NCBI GenBank assembly: GCA_030424715.1
Contig: JAUHWH010000007.1
Location: 1 to 64,000, forward strand
Direction: 5' to 3'
DNA from: Bdellovibrionia bacterium
Lineage (GTDB): Bacteria > Bdellovibrionota > Bdellovibrionia > Bdellovibrionales > JAGQZY01
Length of the DNA stretch: 64,000 nt
Shown here piece by piece: positions 63,450 to 64,000 of this stretch. How positions within the stretch are numbered: position 1 is the first letter of the stretch; every line of letters begins with the position of its first letter. The notes below the pieces were generated by a model. It made no database searches. It had not been told where the DNA came from and worked only from the letters and a program-made list of their open reading frames with translations. The position numbers and the translations under genes were made by a program.

Positions 63450-63992
63450 TTAAGATCGATCGTCATTGGACGCTGAGGAGGTGTCCTTTGTTGTTTTGCT
63501 CTTGCTTGCAATGGCCGCCTCTAGAATTCGATAGGCCTCGGTGCATTCCTGAAAGATTTCGGCGCCGTTGGGGCGGTGGCCATTATCAGGGTGAAAGATC
63601 TTAGCGAGTTTACGATACTGTTTTTTCAGTTGTTTCTCTGAAAGTCGACCTTCATCGAGATCGGCTCCGTGGCGGGTGAGGGTCATAAAAGGGGTTGCAT
63701 TATCAAGTCCAAGCTCCCCAATACTAAAAAAGATTTCGGGGGCCGAGTTCGGCTTGGGGATCGGTGCCTCTGGATTTTCGGCTTGGTTTCTGATCTGTGG
63801 CTGGGTGCTACAGTTGAGGTAAGCCTCTCCAGCGGAGGGGGGTGTCCATCGAAATGAGTCCATAAAAAGCGGGGGAATCACTGGTGAATGGGGGCGTTTT
63901 TTTACTGTGTAGGACGAGCTTTTTGGCAGGTTCTCCTCGGGAAAGCCCATCTTCTTCTGTAAAATGTCAGCAAAACCACTCTCAAAAGCCAT
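63450..63992 (-). CDS. J-domain (DnaJ-like) protein
   Basis: 180 residues. The C-terminal part (about 110-160) is a J-domain: LSEKQLKKQYRKLAKIFHPDN with the HPD motif, then AEIFQECTEAYRILEAA. The first 100 residues are Pro-rich and probably disordered, with no signal peptide. It likely stimulates a DnaK partner for a special client; it lacks the Gly/Phe and zinc domains of DnaJ. The start is ATG 63992, 8 bases from the window edge, so its ribosome site cannot be seen and an upstream start cannot be excluded. Confidence 0.85.
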   Translation of the reverse strand: MAFESGFADILQKKMGFPEENLPKSSSYTVKKRPHSPVIPPLFMDSFRWTPPSAGEAYLNCSTQPQIRNQAENPEAPIPKPNSAPEIFFSIGELGLDNATPFMTLTRHGADLDEGRLSEKQLKKQYRKLAKIFHPDNGHRPNGAEIFQECTEAYRILEAAIASKSKTTKDTSSASNDDRS

Positions 63993-64000
63993 ATTTTCTT

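Overview
The window looks like chromosomal DNA of a Gram-negative bacterium of the Bdellovibrio type (Bdellovibrionota). This is inferred from gene content; no rRNA is present. The indicators are many lipoproteins and secreted proteins of no recognised family, two related secreted trypsin-like proteases, an outer-membrane phospholipase, a giant alpha-2-macroglobulin beside penicillin-binding protein 1C, RNase Y together with ZapA, and a collagen-like fibre with a trimeric-tail type C-terminus. There are no phage, IS or CRISPR loci. Coding is dense on both strands, with many 4-base overlaps and frequent GTG or TTG starts.

Layout. 1-6 kb: the 3' part of a collagen-like surface protein, the ferrous iron transporter feoAB, and a short-chain dehydrogenase divergent from a TetR regulator with two matching palindromic operators. 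6-12 kb: lineage-specific secreted and membrane proteins, ftsY, and the first serine protease. 12-20 kb: an alpha-2-macroglobulin without a thioester, pbpC, and a 52-residue ORF. 20-27.5 kb: a zinc metallopeptidase and ATP-grasp ligase pair, then zapA, formyl-THF cyclo-ligase, rny, a ferredoxin with a very basic tail, cysteine desulfurase, and an A-type Fe-S carrier. 27.5-32 kb: an acyl-CoA dehydrogenase and a polyamine operon in which a eukaryotic-type AdoMet decarboxylase precedes speE and trmH. 32-37 kb: secreted proteins, an HTH regulator translationally coupled to one of them, pldA, and tRNA-Arg(UCG). 37-42.6 kb: a NYN nuclease, fur with its own Fur box, a pseudouridine-synthase/rRNA-methyltransferase fusion, crcB, and small lipoproteins. 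42.6-48.8 kb: a His-rich lipoprotein, an M16 metalloprotease, purKE, and a tRNA-dihydrouridine synthase. 48.8-49.4 kb: a cluster of tandem and dispersed palindromic repeats. 49.4-53.3 kb: the second serine protease, a glutaredoxin, a methyltransferase, dusC, and an EVE protein. 53.3-64 kb: an outer-membrane protein, a tightly packed fumC-LOG-helicase array, a predicted exported PD-(D/E)XK nuclease with bolA, ettA, a hexanucleotide microsatellite, and a J-domain protein.

How the genes fit together. Fe-S and iron handling recur (feoAB, fur, ferredoxin, desulfurase, A-type carrier, bolA, glutaredoxin), though not in one operon. RNA modification is also dense (trmH, two dus genes, the RluA-methyltransferase fusion). 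Envelope and secreted degradative functions (two proteases, M16 protease, phospholipase, exported nuclease, PBP1C with macroglobulin) fit a bacterium that attacks or digests other cells; that lifestyle link is inference. The least conventional items are the eukaryotic-type AdoMet decarboxylase, the metallopeptidase/ATP-grasp pair, the basic-tailed ferredoxin, the RNA-modification fusion and the exported nuclease.
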